From NCBI GenBank assembly GCA_027858995.1, contig JAQIBP010000044.1:1-50636 (forward strand): a stretch of 50,636 nt of DNA, read 5' to 3'. The position numbers and the translations under genes are program-made. How positions within the stretch are numbered: the stretch's first letter is position 1; every line of letters starts with the position of its first letter. Positions 1 through 8,213 of the stretch are shown here, piece after piece. The notes under the pieces were generated by a model. That model saw nothing but the letters and a program-made list of their open reading frames with translations, was not told where the DNA came from and did no database searches. The stretch is from Deltaproteobacteria bacterium (GTDB lineage: Bacteria; Desulfobacterota; Desulfobacteria; Desulfobacterales; Desulfobacteraceae).

Positions 1-222
1 ACATGAAGAACATACCATACGATTGCGTGTCTGGGCCCACGCGTCTTGCTTTATACCACAGACTGGGCAAATAAATGTATCTGGCCAACGCAATTTCCGC
101 AAGAATTTTGCACATGCCTTATTGTCCGGGAACATCGACACAAATTCACGGTAAGTATTCGGATAGTCCCGCCCTGCAAGAAGACTGGTTGAAGATAGTC
201 CAATTTCAGTCTGCTGATTCAT
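1..222 (-). CDS. IS1595-family transposase, N-terminal part (runs off the window)
   Basis: The minus strand carries an uninterrupted frame from an ATG at 222-220 to the window edge, about 74 residues. It reads as the start of an IS1595-type transposase: the opening pattern DYPNTYREFVSMFPD, then LRWPDTFICPVCG, then a second Cys pair (CSSC) at the very edge. These form the N-terminal zinc ribbon of that family. An in-frame TAA lies a few codons upstream of the ATG, which fixes the start. The DDE-type catalytic domain should lie outside the window. An open frame on the plus strand over the same bases is its shadow. Whether the full element is intact cannot be judged. Confidence 0.8.
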   Translation of the reverse strand, partial: MNQQTEIGLSSTSLLAGRDYPNTYREFVSMFPDNKACAKFLRKLRWPDTFICPVCGIKQDAWAQTRNRMVCSSC

Positions 223-268
223 ATCGGCATCTTATCAAAGGAGGAGCTAACCGCCTACCCCCTTACTT
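1..268 (-). mobile_element. IS1595-like insertion sequence, one end
   Basis: This is the transposase start plus a short non-coding lead. The outer end is put at about 248-268, where GCTAACCGCCTACCCCCTTA looks like a terminal inverted repeat. That assignment is tentative because the other end is not in the window. The element sits immediately downstream of the racemase-like gene that closes the first methyltransferase operon. Confidence 0.5.
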
Positions 269-304
269 TATATATCATCTTTATGTTAAAATTGCTGACA
301 CATA

Positions 305-1093
305 TTATACATGCCCATAATAATCTCTGTGTGCAACAACGGAATAGGCATAATCCAGAATAGTCCCCCAAGAGAAGACAGGCATATCAACCTGTTGCTG
401 TATCGCCCTGGCAAACGGCTGCATTCCTGTACACTCGAGCATTATAGCATCAATGCTGGAATTTTTTTTGCAAAAGTCCACACAAGCATCAACCATCTGC
501 TGTTCCTGAATTTTATATACTGCTTCAGGTTTTTCCGACCTGACCTCCCAGTTCCAGAGTTTATCAAGTTCAGTGCATCCGTAATCATCACTGGCTCCGG
601 CAATAATATAGTTGCTGTCCAGAGATATCCCCACTTTTTCAAGATGTGTATCCGTTAAAAATTGTTTTTGATAACAGATAATCCCGACATCTTTTTTGGG
701 TCCAATGATCTGCTGAATAAGGGGAACTTGCAAAAGGCTGGACATGAAAACCGGTATATCGACTGCATCAGCAACTTCAGGTTGAAAATAGGCAAAATAT
801 CCGCATTCTGCTGCAATAGCTCTGCAACCCATCTTCTCAAGCTTTTTTGCAGCTTTTAGTATCGGTTTCAGGCAGGGTGATTTGTCTTTGTTCCAGACCA
901 ATTGTTTGATATCAATCCCTTCTACAATCTCGTATTGAATCGGATAAGGAAAGCCGCTGGCATTTCTAACGTCACCCGGAAACCCGGGGTAGACATCATC
1001 CAAAATCATGATACCGATTCCCATGCCGTAGCAGGAGTGCTTTTTTCGTGTAAAAATCTGTTTAATTCTCAAATCTCTATTTTGATATTTCAT
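305..1093 (-). CDS. Asp/Glu/hydantoin racemase-family protein
   Basis: A 262-residue cytoplasmic protein of the aspartate/glutamate racemase superfamily. Family enzymes use two cysteines as the acid-base pair. Candidates are Cys97 in AAECGYFA and Cys221 in MLECTGMQ, each at the usual position in one of two similar halves. The start is supported by AGAGG five bases upstream. It is the last gene of the seven-gene operon, 47 bases after an MttB gene. Next to a hydantoinase-A-like gene, a hydantoin or amino-acid racemase role is possible, but many relatives are lyases or decarboxylases (maleate isomerase or arylmalonate decarboxylase type). The substrate is unknown. Confidence 0.7.
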   Translation of the reverse strand: MKYQNRDLRIKQIFTRKKHSCYGMGIGIMILDDVYPGFPGDVRNASGFPYPIQYEIVEGIDIKQLVWNKDKSPCLKPILKAAKKLEKMGCRAIAAECGYFAYFQPEVADAVDIPVFMSSLLQVPLIQQIIGPKKDVGIICYQKQFLTDTHLEKVGISLDSNYIIAGASDDYGCTELDKLWNWEVRSEKPEAVYKIQEQQMVDACVDFCKKNSSIDAIMLECTGMQPFARAIQQQVDMPVFSWGTILDYAYSVVAHRDYYGHV

Positions 1094-1140
1094 ATTTACC
1101 TCTATTGAGTTTCTCTATTGATTAGAAAATAATATACTCA

Positions 1141-2652
1141 TCATACCCAGTTTGCAGCCATCCTTCCAAGCTCCTTATAGATTTGTTCCGGCAGGGGTTC
1201 AGGCTTATGTTCTATTATTGTTTTCAAAGTTAAATCTTTAAGTCTCTCATTGAATTGTTTTGACCCGCGACTTGTCCATGTTGACAAGGTTGTCCGGTCA
1301 AATAGTTTTGAATACCACACATCTCTGAAATGATCCATGGTATGTTTTTCCATAAGATAGTGCCCTCCGGGTCCTACCTTGTCAATCACATCAAGAGCAA
1401 GATGCTCTTCGTCCATCCATATCCCTCTCATGTACCGGTTGACTCTCTCAATTACCTCATCAATAAGGAGCATATATTCAGGGGAAATAAGATTGGAGTG
1501 ATCAAGCCAGCCGTTGTCATGAACCATGTTGGCACCACTCATGGCGGAAGTTAAACATGAGAATGTTGCCTCCACAGCAGCCTGGGAATCCGGCAGTTTA
1601 GCATCAGAACAGCCTGATGTTCCAAAAAAAGGAATATTATAGTAGTGCGCAAGCTGTGCCATGGCAGATGACATGATATTCATCTCAGGAGCACCATAGG
1701 AAAAAATTGTTGTGTTCATATCCATAATTGTGGCAAATGCACCATAAATGAAGGGTGCTCCGGGATTGACCATCTGAGCAAGAACAATGCCGAACAGTGA
1801 CTCGGCACTGCCCTGGATAACGGTCCCGGCAAAAGTGGCAGGAGAGGTGCTGCCTGCCTGGGGTCCTGAATAACATACCTGTGGCAGTCCTTTATCTGCA
1901 GCAAAAAGAAGCCGGTCAATGAGGTCATCATTATATGTGAGCGGAGAGATAGGGGCTTGAAAACCAATGATATTGGGCGCATTTATTAAACGCTCTTCAT
2001 CACCGGCAATAATAACTCCCATTTCATAAATATCTTTCATGGCTTCAATGCTGTTGCAGCAGAAAAGCAGAGGCTTGCTGCAGTTTGTTAAAGCCTGTTT
2101 GGCAATCAGTCTGTCACTTATTGCTGCAGGAGCATCAGAGCATACCCCGATGGTCATAACCCAGGAAAAATTATCTAAGGCATCGGCGAGGATCGAGGTT
2201 GTTTTACAGTCTTTTAGAGTAAATGGCCGCCGTTGTCCAGTGTCAGGATCAAGGTAGTCAAAAGCATCAAGAGTAGGGCCGTACCAGGTATCCGTATCTT
2301 TGAGTATCACCTGATTTTTCCTGCTGCGGTCAAAAAAACTCACCTGGGAGGGAACAGTGCTCAATGCCTCTTCAACTACATGACCTGGCAGACGTACTCT
2401 GTCATCCTCAATGGAGCAACCGTAACTACTCAGAATCTCTTTTGCCTTTTCATGGGTAACCTTGAGCCCTGTTCTCTCCATAACGCTTAAAGTGGCTTCA
2501 TGCATTGCCTGGACCTGAGCTGTGGTTAAAAAGTTTTGTCTTGGTTTGATGTGCAGCATGGACTCCAAAACAGAGTCCAAAACAGATTGTCCTGCGGTTT
2601 TTTTTGCTGAACCAGCATCTGTTTTACCGGTAAATTGTGCTTCAGATGTCAT
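1141..2652 (-). CDS. MttB-family (non-pyrrolysine) corrinoid-dependent methyltransferase, copy 1
   Basis: A 503-residue member of the trimethylamine methyltransferase (MttB) superfamily, a TIM-barrel enzyme that moves a methyl group from a quaternary or tertiary amine to the Co(I) of a partner corrinoid protein. Family blocks seen are FFGTSGCSDAKLPDSQAA, VHDNGWLDHS and the C-terminal DKVGPGGHYL. The frame has no in-frame amber codon, so it belongs to the MtgB-like branch that lacks pyrrolysine. About 30 extra residues precede the usual N-terminus. AAGGA lies nine bases before the ATG and overlaps the stop region of the paralogue upstream (12-base gap). No corrinoid protein gene accompanies it. 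The substrate could be a betaine, carnitine-like or another N-methyl compound. Confidence 0.85.
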   Translation of the reverse strand: MTSEAQFTGKTDAGSAKKTAGQSVLDSVLESMLHIKPRQNFLTTAQVQAMHEATLSVMERTGLKVTHEKAKEILSSYGCSIEDDRVRLPGHVVEEALSTVPSQVSFFDRSRKNQVILKDTDTWYGPTLDAFDYLDPDTGQRRPFTLKDCKTTSILADALDNFSWVMTIGVCSDAPAAISDRLIAKQALTNCSKPLLFCCNSIEAMKDIYEMGVIIAGDEERLINAPNIIGFQAPISPLTYNDDLIDRLLFAADKGLPQVCYSGPQAGSTSPATFAGTVIQGSAESLFGIVLAQMVNPGAPFIYGAFATIMDMNTTIFSYGAPEMNIMSSAMAQLAHYYNIPFFGTSGCSDAKLPDSQAAVEATFSCLTSAMSGANMVHDNGWLDHSNLISPEYMLLIDEVIERVNRYMRGIWMDEEHLALDVIDKVGPGGHYLMEKHTMDHFRDVWYSKLFDRTTLSTWTSRGSKQFNERLKDLTLKTIIEHKPEPLPEQIYKELGRMAANWV

Positions 2653-2664
2653 TGTCAGATTTCC

Positions 2665-4101
2665 TTATTTCCAGGTGGACTGCATTCTGTCCAGCTCTTT
2701 GATAATCTTTTGTGATAATGGTTCTGGTTTATGTTTCATCTTTTCAAGGGTAAGTTCTTGAAGCCGCTGTTCAAAATTTTTTGCACCGGCTTTTTCCCAA
2801 TTGCTGTAAATTGTTCGATCAAACAATTTTGAATAACGGATTTCACGGAAATGCTTCATTGTGTGGGGATCCTGAATAAAATTACCGGCGGGGCCAACTT
2901 TATGGATCAGGTCAAGGGCAAGGTTTTCATCATTAATGGGAATTCCTTTCATAAAGTGATCTACGGCATCTACAATTTCGTTGACCAGTACCATGTATTC
3001 AGGGCTGGCCAGTGATCCGTGATCCATCCAGCTTCCGCAGTCATGTACTAGGCCTGAGCCTATGGTTGCAGCAGTCAGGCATTGAAACGCTGCTTCTGCA
3101 CCGGCCTGGGCATCACAAAATTTTGAATCTGTAGCACCTGCAGTACCGAAAAACGGAAGTTTATAGTGCTGTGCCATCTGTGCCAGTGCAGCCGTCATCA
3201 TGGACATTTCACATGCACCATATGAAAATACTGTGGTCTTCATGTCCATCACAGTGGTAAAGGCGCCGGCAACAAACGGGGCTCCCGGATTTGCAAACTG
3301 ATGTAACACCAGACCGCTTAAGGTTTCGGCATTGCCCTGCACAATAATACCGGCCAGGGTTACCGGTGCAGTACCTCCAGTTTGAGGAGCAGGCGAGTTA
3401 ATCACAGGAATCTTGTTTTCCGCGCAAAAGAGAATCTTATCAACGGCAGGGGCATAATATGACAGAGGGGAAATAGGCTCAGAGTAGTGGAGCAGGCAGG
3501 GAACCTTTTCAAAATTATCTCTGCCTCCACAAAGCAGAAGTGCCATTTCAAAAATATCTTTGCTGTTGGCTGTGTCTTTGCTGCAAAAAGCAACAGGTTT
3601 TTCACAATATTCCATGGCATAACGTGCAATGACCCGGTCTGCAACATCCGGAGAGACATCGTCTGCCATGCCGATAAACATACTCCAGTGGAGATGTGGC
3701 AGTGCATCGCACAAAGCTGCCGTGACCTTAACATTCTCACTGACAAAACGGCTCCTGACATGGGTTTTGGGATCCATATAATCAACACAGTCCAGGCTTG
3801 GTCCAAAAAAGGTTTTGTCCCGCTCCAGGACAATGGTTCGTTTGCCGGTCCGTGTTCCCAGAACAAGCCTGTGGGGGGCTTTCAAAATTGCATCCTCAAC
3901 CATCCAGGAAGGCATGCGTACCCTGTTGCCATCCACTTTTGCACCGTTATCGGAGAGGATTTCCAAAGCACCTTCATGGGGGATATCCACTCCGGTTCGT
4001 TCAAGTACATCCAGAGTTGCACAATGAATCTGTTCAATCTGCTCTTCATTAATAACCTGGAGCCTGGGTTTAAAATTTAATTCATCTGTTGTCATTCCCA
4101 T
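2665..4101 (-). CDS. MttB-family (non-pyrrolysine) corrinoid-dependent methyltransferase, copy 2
   Basis: A 478-residue MttB-superfamily protein, clearly paralogous to the gene 12 bases downstream. They share the barrel motifs (FFGTAGATDSKFCDAQAGAE here), the DHGSLASPEYM region and the VGPAGNF block. AAGGAG eight bases before the ATG supports the start. The tandem pair could be a duplication with divergent substrates or could form a hetero-oligomer; the sequence does not decide. There is no internal amber codon. It follows the DUF1638-HyuA gene by 65 bases in the same operon. Confidence 0.85.
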   Translation of the reverse strand: MGMTTDELNFKPRLQVINEEQIEQIHCATLDVLERTGVDIPHEGALEILSDNGAKVDGNRVRMPSWMVEDAILKAPHRLVLGTRTGKRTIVLERDKTFFGPSLDCVDYMDPKTHVRSRFVSENVKVTAALCDALPHLHWSMFIGMADDVSPDVADRVIARYAMEYCEKPVAFCSKDTANSKDIFEMALLLCGGRDNFEKVPCLLHYSEPISPLSYYAPAVDKILFCAENKIPVINSPAPQTGGTAPVTLAGIIVQGNAETLSGLVLHQFANPGAPFVAGAFTTVMDMKTTVFSYGACEMSMMTAALAQMAQHYKLPFFGTAGATDSKFCDAQAGAEAAFQCLTAATIGSGLVHDCGSWMDHGSLASPEYMVLVNEIVDAVDHFMKGIPINDENLALDLIHKVGPAGNFIQDPHTMKHFREIRYSKLFDRTIYSNWEKAGAKNFEQRLQELTLEKMKHKPEPLSQKIIKELDRMQSTWK

Positions 4102-4166
4102 ATTTTATTCTCCTTATATAGTGGATTAAAGTTTGAGCCATATGCAATATTTTTTTCTTTTAATAA

Positions 4167-6989
4167 TCAAACCATATCAACCTGTCCTGTTAAGCCGGCA
4201 TATATGGTTCTTCCTATAAATATCGGATCTCCGCTGGCTGTGGTTGGAATTTTGTCTTTTGTTTCAAGCATAACTTTTTGGCAGCTGGTTCCTGAAGTCT
4301 GTGCTTTTTCCCTGACAATTTTGATAAGTTTTTTCCTGGCAAAGGAGTCAGCATCTTCAAAATTTTTAAATTGATGGGTTCCGGCAATACCTTCCACAAT
4401 AAACCCTTCCTGATCACCGGGTATGATCCTTATTTGTTTTTTTACGACCACACTGCTGGTAATGGCACCTATGGCATTGGCCACATCTGCATCTTCAGGC
4501 AGGACAGCTTCAGCCCCCAAAGGTTTTACAGCTCTGGGAAGAAAATATTTAATGGGAGCACCAATACCTATAACAGGCCGTTTAAGGTTTATCAGGACTT
4601 CATAATTGGGATTTTTATGAGTCAGCAAATTTTGAATCAGAACTTTACATACAGGGCAGGTGTCCATTATTTCAAAATTTGGGATTTTAGAATCTAAGGC
4701 TTCAGGATTTATCTCATCATCCAATTGGCGTTTCAATAGTTCAAGGGTTAATTGGTTAACACCCATATCCAGCAGGTGCCGGGTTAATTCAGGCATCTCT
4801 TTTTTTGATAGAAAACAAAACATCTCACAATACTCTCTGGCAATATCTTTGTCCCATTTAACAAACTTTTCTGTGATATGTAAAATGTCAGTCAGTGTCA
4901 GTCCACATCTTATCAGGATAAAATTTTCTTCAAGCCTTTGAGTTGGAAGGCTGATGTCAGAAAAGGCATCGGTTTTACAGACAAGTTCATCAATGGAGTG
5001 GGGTCTTGTTTTCAAAAGGGAGATAATTTTTTCTTCCATGGGAGTCAATTCAAGCTGTTGAACAGAACCTGTGACAGCAAGAATCTGCATCTTTTTGGTG
5101 GAGGTTGCATGATGCTGTAAATTATGGTTTAAAAATGCCAATGCATCTTTGACATCATGATACATCTGTCCCAGCCATGCAATGGGTGCCACTCTTTTGG
5201 GGCCGATAAGAAATTTGCCTTTATCAAATTGGATCAGACTGTCCCCACCAAGACCTGCTGTGCGAATTTCAAGAGCTTTAACATGGGTTCTATATCCTCC
5301 TATATTTGATCCTTTTTCATTTAAACTTACCGAATCTGCAGTTAGAGCAGCCGTATCAGTTGTTGTGCCTCCCATGTCCACGACCAGAGCATCTTTAATT
5401 CCGGTCAGGTGTCTTGCTCCTGCCACACTGGCAGCCGGCCCTGAAAGAATTGTTTCAACAGGCCGCTGTTTTGCCATGGCCGCACTCATTAAAGAGCCAT
5501 CACCCTTTACTACAACTATTGGTGCACAAATACCTTGATCTGCCATGACTTTTTCAAGATCCAGCAGTAAACCTGTCAGACGCGGAATAATCCTTGCATT
5601 CAGCATGGCAGTTGTTGCCCGGGTTTGAAAATTTAAGGCATCAGACAATTCATGGCCGCAGGTAACAAAGCAGCCTGTCTGTTTATGGATAATCTCTTTA
5701 ACCTGGATTTCATGTTCAGGGTTAATGGAGCCTGCATAACCGGAGACTGCAAATGCTGTTACCCCATGAACCTTCACCATTTGTGAAGCAATTTGGCTTA
5801 CCTCTTCAGGATCAATGGCAAGGATTTGTCTGCCCGTGATTTCAAGCTGCCCTCTAATAACAGATTTTGGCTGGTGTTGTATATTTTTATCAATTCCAAG
5901 ACCATAGGGCGGCATGAGAATCAGTCCAACTTTCTGACCTTCATTCTCTACAATGGCATTGGTTGCAAGAGTAGTGGATAAAGAAACAAGTTCTACATTA
6001 TACAGCTTTTCCTGATCCAGTTTTTTTAAAGCAGAATTGATCCCCAGGGTGAAATCCCATTTTGTGGTCAACGATTTAGCCTTGCAAAGAGTTTGCTTTT
6101 TTTCAAGGTCATAAATCACAGCATCGGTATATGTGCCGCCTGCATCAATCCCCAAACCGATTTTTATGTAAGAACCACTGTCTGTTTGTTGATCTTCCAT
6201 CTCAGTCACAGTGGAGGTTTCATTACTGTTGGTTTTAATATCCAGAATGGGATTGGCAGAGAGGGTGGATTGTATGGCATCAAATCCAATAACATGTTCT
6301 GGAGGTACAAAAAGGATTTCAGATGTTGAATGGTCGGTTGTGATCATTTTTTCGATCAAACTCTGGCTTCCTTTTATTTTATCGTACTTCCATTTGTATT
6401 CTGCGGCCATCTCCCTGGCAAATTTTTCATATTTCAGAGATTTTTTTGCACCTGTTTCAATAAAAGCTGCCCTTTGATAATTTTTCTGCCAGGAATTTAA
6501 GAAATCAAAGGTTTGCCGGGCAGCATTTTGACCGTATTTTTCAACAAGGTCACTGAATTCTAATTTTTTTTCACCAAAATATGCCCACTGTTTTCTCTGG
6601 GACATGGGCTCGGTTTTCTCTTCGCACCATCCTGCTGAAAGATAATATGTGCCAGGATATTTTTTAAATTCACTCTTATATGCCTGATCTCCTCCCAGGA
6701 ACATGGAAATACAGTCATGCACTTTAGGGATAGTCAGAGGGATGGAACGGGCTTGTATGCCAATGGTTCCTTTGCCGCAGACACCGTATCCAATGATAAT
6801 ACGACGGCCTGAACCCGAGGCTGAAATCTCATCAATGGCAGCCTGAAGTTTTTCTTGGAGCAGTTTTGGATTGTTATGCAACCCTGCTTCCAGAAATTTA
6901 TATTCAATATCAAGCCCCAGCTTTTTGGCACTATGCTTCATATCAATGGCCAGGACAGCACAGGCAATTATATACAACTTTTTTTTCAT
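4167..6989 (-). CDS. DUF1638 - hydantoinase A/oxoprolinase (actin-fold ATPase) fusion
   Basis: A 940-residue two-part protein. Residues 1 to about 260 match DUF1638: IIGYGVCGKGTIGIQAR, then IPKVHDCISMFLGG and GTYYLSAGW, with conserved Cys and His. From about residue 276 a HyuA/oxoprolinase-type ATPase begins: phosphate-1 motif GLGIDAGGTYTDA, phosphate-2 motif DMGGTTTDTAAL near 536, and a late CPVC pair near 777. No HyuB partner is present. The ATG overlaps the stop of the upstream oxidase gene (ATGA), so translation is coupled. HyuA proteins hydrolyse hydantoins or oxoproline at the cost of ATP. DUF1638 genes tend to lie near MttB/corrinoid genes (recalled, not checked). The fusion may act on an N-methyl hydantoin-like substrate or may service the corrinoid system; neither is shown. 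Confidence 0.8.
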   Translation of the reverse strand: MKKKLYIIACAVLAIDMKHSAKKLGLDIEYKFLEAGLHNNPKLLQEKLQAAIDEISASGSGRRIIIGYGVCGKGTIGIQARSIPLTIPKVHDCISMFLGGDQAYKSEFKKYPGTYYLSAGWCEEKTEPMSQRKQWAYFGEKKLEFSDLVEKYGQNAARQTFDFLNSWQKNYQRAAFIETGAKKSLKYEKFAREMAAEYKWKYDKIKGSQSLIEKMITTDHSTSEILFVPPEHVIGFDAIQSTLSANPILDIKTNSNETSTVTEMEDQQTDSGSYIKIGLGIDAGGTYTDAVIYDLEKKQTLCKAKSLTTKWDFTLGINSALKKLDQEKLYNVELVSLSTTLATNAIVENEGQKVGLILMPPYGLGIDKNIQHQPKSVIRGQLEITGRQILAIDPEEVSQIASQMVKVHGVTAFAVSGYAGSINPEHEIQVKEIIHKQTGCFVTCGHELSDALNFQTRATTAMLNARIIPRLTGLLLDLEKVMADQGICAPIVVVKGDGSLMSAAMAKQRPVETILSGPAASVAGARHLTGIKDALVVDMGGTTTDTAALTADSVSLNEKGSNIGGYRTHVKALEIRTAGLGGDSLIQFDKGKFLIGPKRVAPIAWLGQMYHDVKDALAFLNHNLQHHATSTKKMQILAVTGSVQQLELTPMEEKIISLLKTRPHSIDELVCKTDAFSDISLPTQRLEENFILIRCGLTLTDILHITEKFVKWDKDIAREYCEMFCFLSKKEMPELTRHLLDMGVNQLTLELLKRQLDDEINPEALDSKIPNFEIMDTCPVCKVLIQNLLTHKNPNYEVLINLKRPVIGIGAPIKYFLPRAVKPLGAEAVLPEDADVANAIGAITSSVVVKKQIRIIPGDQEGFIVEGIAGTHQFKNFEDADSFARKKLIKIVREKAQTSGTSCQKVMLETKDKIPTTASGDPIFIGRTIYAGLTGQVDMV

Positions 6990-8191
6990 TTCAAAAAGGT
7001 GTCTCCCTTTTCAAAAGATCCCTCTTTAAAACGGCTGTAGCGTAAGGGATTATCCTTGTTGTCCATTTTTCCAGTGACAATATCTGCTACTCTTTTACCT
7101 GCTGCCGGTGCCATCATGACACCGCACCAGTAACCGCAATTCAGATGAAACCCCTCTACTTCATCACTGGGACCAATGATTGGTTTATCATCCGGGGTAT
7201 ATACGTAAAAACCAGCTGACACATCAATATCCTCTGCTTTTAAATTATCGGCAATGGTTTCAAAAAACGGACTAAGGCGGGACGCTCTATATATGGATTC
7301 TGCTGCAAAATCCCAATCAGTTGCAATTTCATCTGTGGGGGCACTTTCCGGTTCATCCGGATCTACCCATGCGCACAACAGACCGCCTGCTTCAGGACGC
7401 CAATAGCTGTGATTGACAAGATCTACCGTAAATGGTGCCTCTGCTGGGAGACTTTTATGTGATGTTCTGATATAGGCCTTTTGGCGCTTAACAGTTTTTA
7501 CGGGTATGTCCAGTCCAGCCATTTTTCCAATAATACCGGCATATGGACCGGCACAATTTACCACCAGCCTTGTCTGGATGGTCCCTTTATCTGTATCAAC
7601 ACCACAGATTCCCCTGCCATCTGTTTGCAGTGCTGTCACTTCGGTCCGGGTAAAGAATGTTGCATTTTTTGATCCTTTTGCAAATCCATAAGTTGTTTCA
7701 TGTGTGGATATCCAGCCGTCTCTGTTATTAAAGGTTGCAGCAAGGGTATCAGGTGAAAGAAAGGGGAAACGTTTATGAAGTTCTGTATCTTTGATAAACT
7801 CTGATCCGGGGATACCTATCTCAGCATATCTTTTTACTGCCTTTTTAAGATCCGGTACCATATCAGGGTCATCTGTAACAAAAAGGTAACCTTTCTGAGT
7901 AAGTCCGATATCGATATTGGGGAGCTTTACCACATCCTTGAAACTTTCAAACATCTCCACACTTGGAAGAACAAGGTCAGCCATAGCTTGTTCCGTGAAC
8001 TGGGTTCTGAAACATTCAACACTTGCAGCAGTTGTTAAAGTTGAAAGTCCATCTCTTTTTTCAATGACTATGGTTTTTAAGCCTGCCTTTGACAACCAGA
8101 ATGCAGTGGATGCACCCACTATACCGCCTCCTATGACTACTGCATCGGCTGTAATATTATTAAAATTTTTTGGATCAAATATTTCACTCAT
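6986..8191 (-). CDS. FAD-dependent amine oxidoreductase (DAO family)
   Basis: A 401-residue flavoprotein of the D-amino-acid/sarcosine/dimethylglycine oxidase superfamily. The N-terminal dinucleotide fold shows GGGIVGASTAFWLSKAG followed by the acidic end of the second strand (VIEKRDG). The C-terminal FAD-binding block HLNCGYWCGVMMAPAAGK is intact. There is no folate-binding GcvT domain, so oxidation of an N-methyl amine would release free formaldehyde. It lies 22 bases after the AOR gene and overlaps the next gene by four bases. In an anaerobe the electron acceptor is probably not oxygen. Placement beside AOR and polyferredoxin fits aldehyde handling. Confidence 0.85.
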   Translation of the reverse strand: MSEIFDPKNFNNITADAVVIGGGIVGASTAFWLSKAGLKTIVIEKRDGLSTLTTAASVECFRTQFTEQAMADLVLPSVEMFESFKDVVKLPNIDIGLTQKGYLFVTDDPDMVPDLKKAVKRYAEIGIPGSEFIKDTELHKRFPFLSPDTLAATFNNRDGWISTHETTYGFAKGSKNATFFTRTEVTALQTDGRGICGVDTDKGTIQTRLVVNCAGPYAGIIGKMAGLDIPVKTVKRQKAYIRTSHKSLPAEAPFTVDLVNHSYWRPEAGGLLCAWVDPDEPESAPTDEIATDWDFAAESIYRASRLSPFFETIADNLKAEDIDVSAGFYVYTPDDKPIIGPSDEVEGFHLNCGYWCGVMMAPAAGKRVADIVTGKMDNKDNPLRYSRFKEGSFEKGDTFLK

Positions 8192-8213
8192 TTTATTTTC
8201 CTTATATTCTCAT

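Noticed and set aside
75-320. Plus-strand open frame of 81 codons at the left edge
   Set aside because: It is antisense to a clear IS1595-type transposase start on the minus strand and has no domain of its own.
3487-4080. Long plus-strand open frame of about 197 codons
   Set aside because: It lies wholly opposite a well-supported MttB gene and its translation shows no protein-like pattern.
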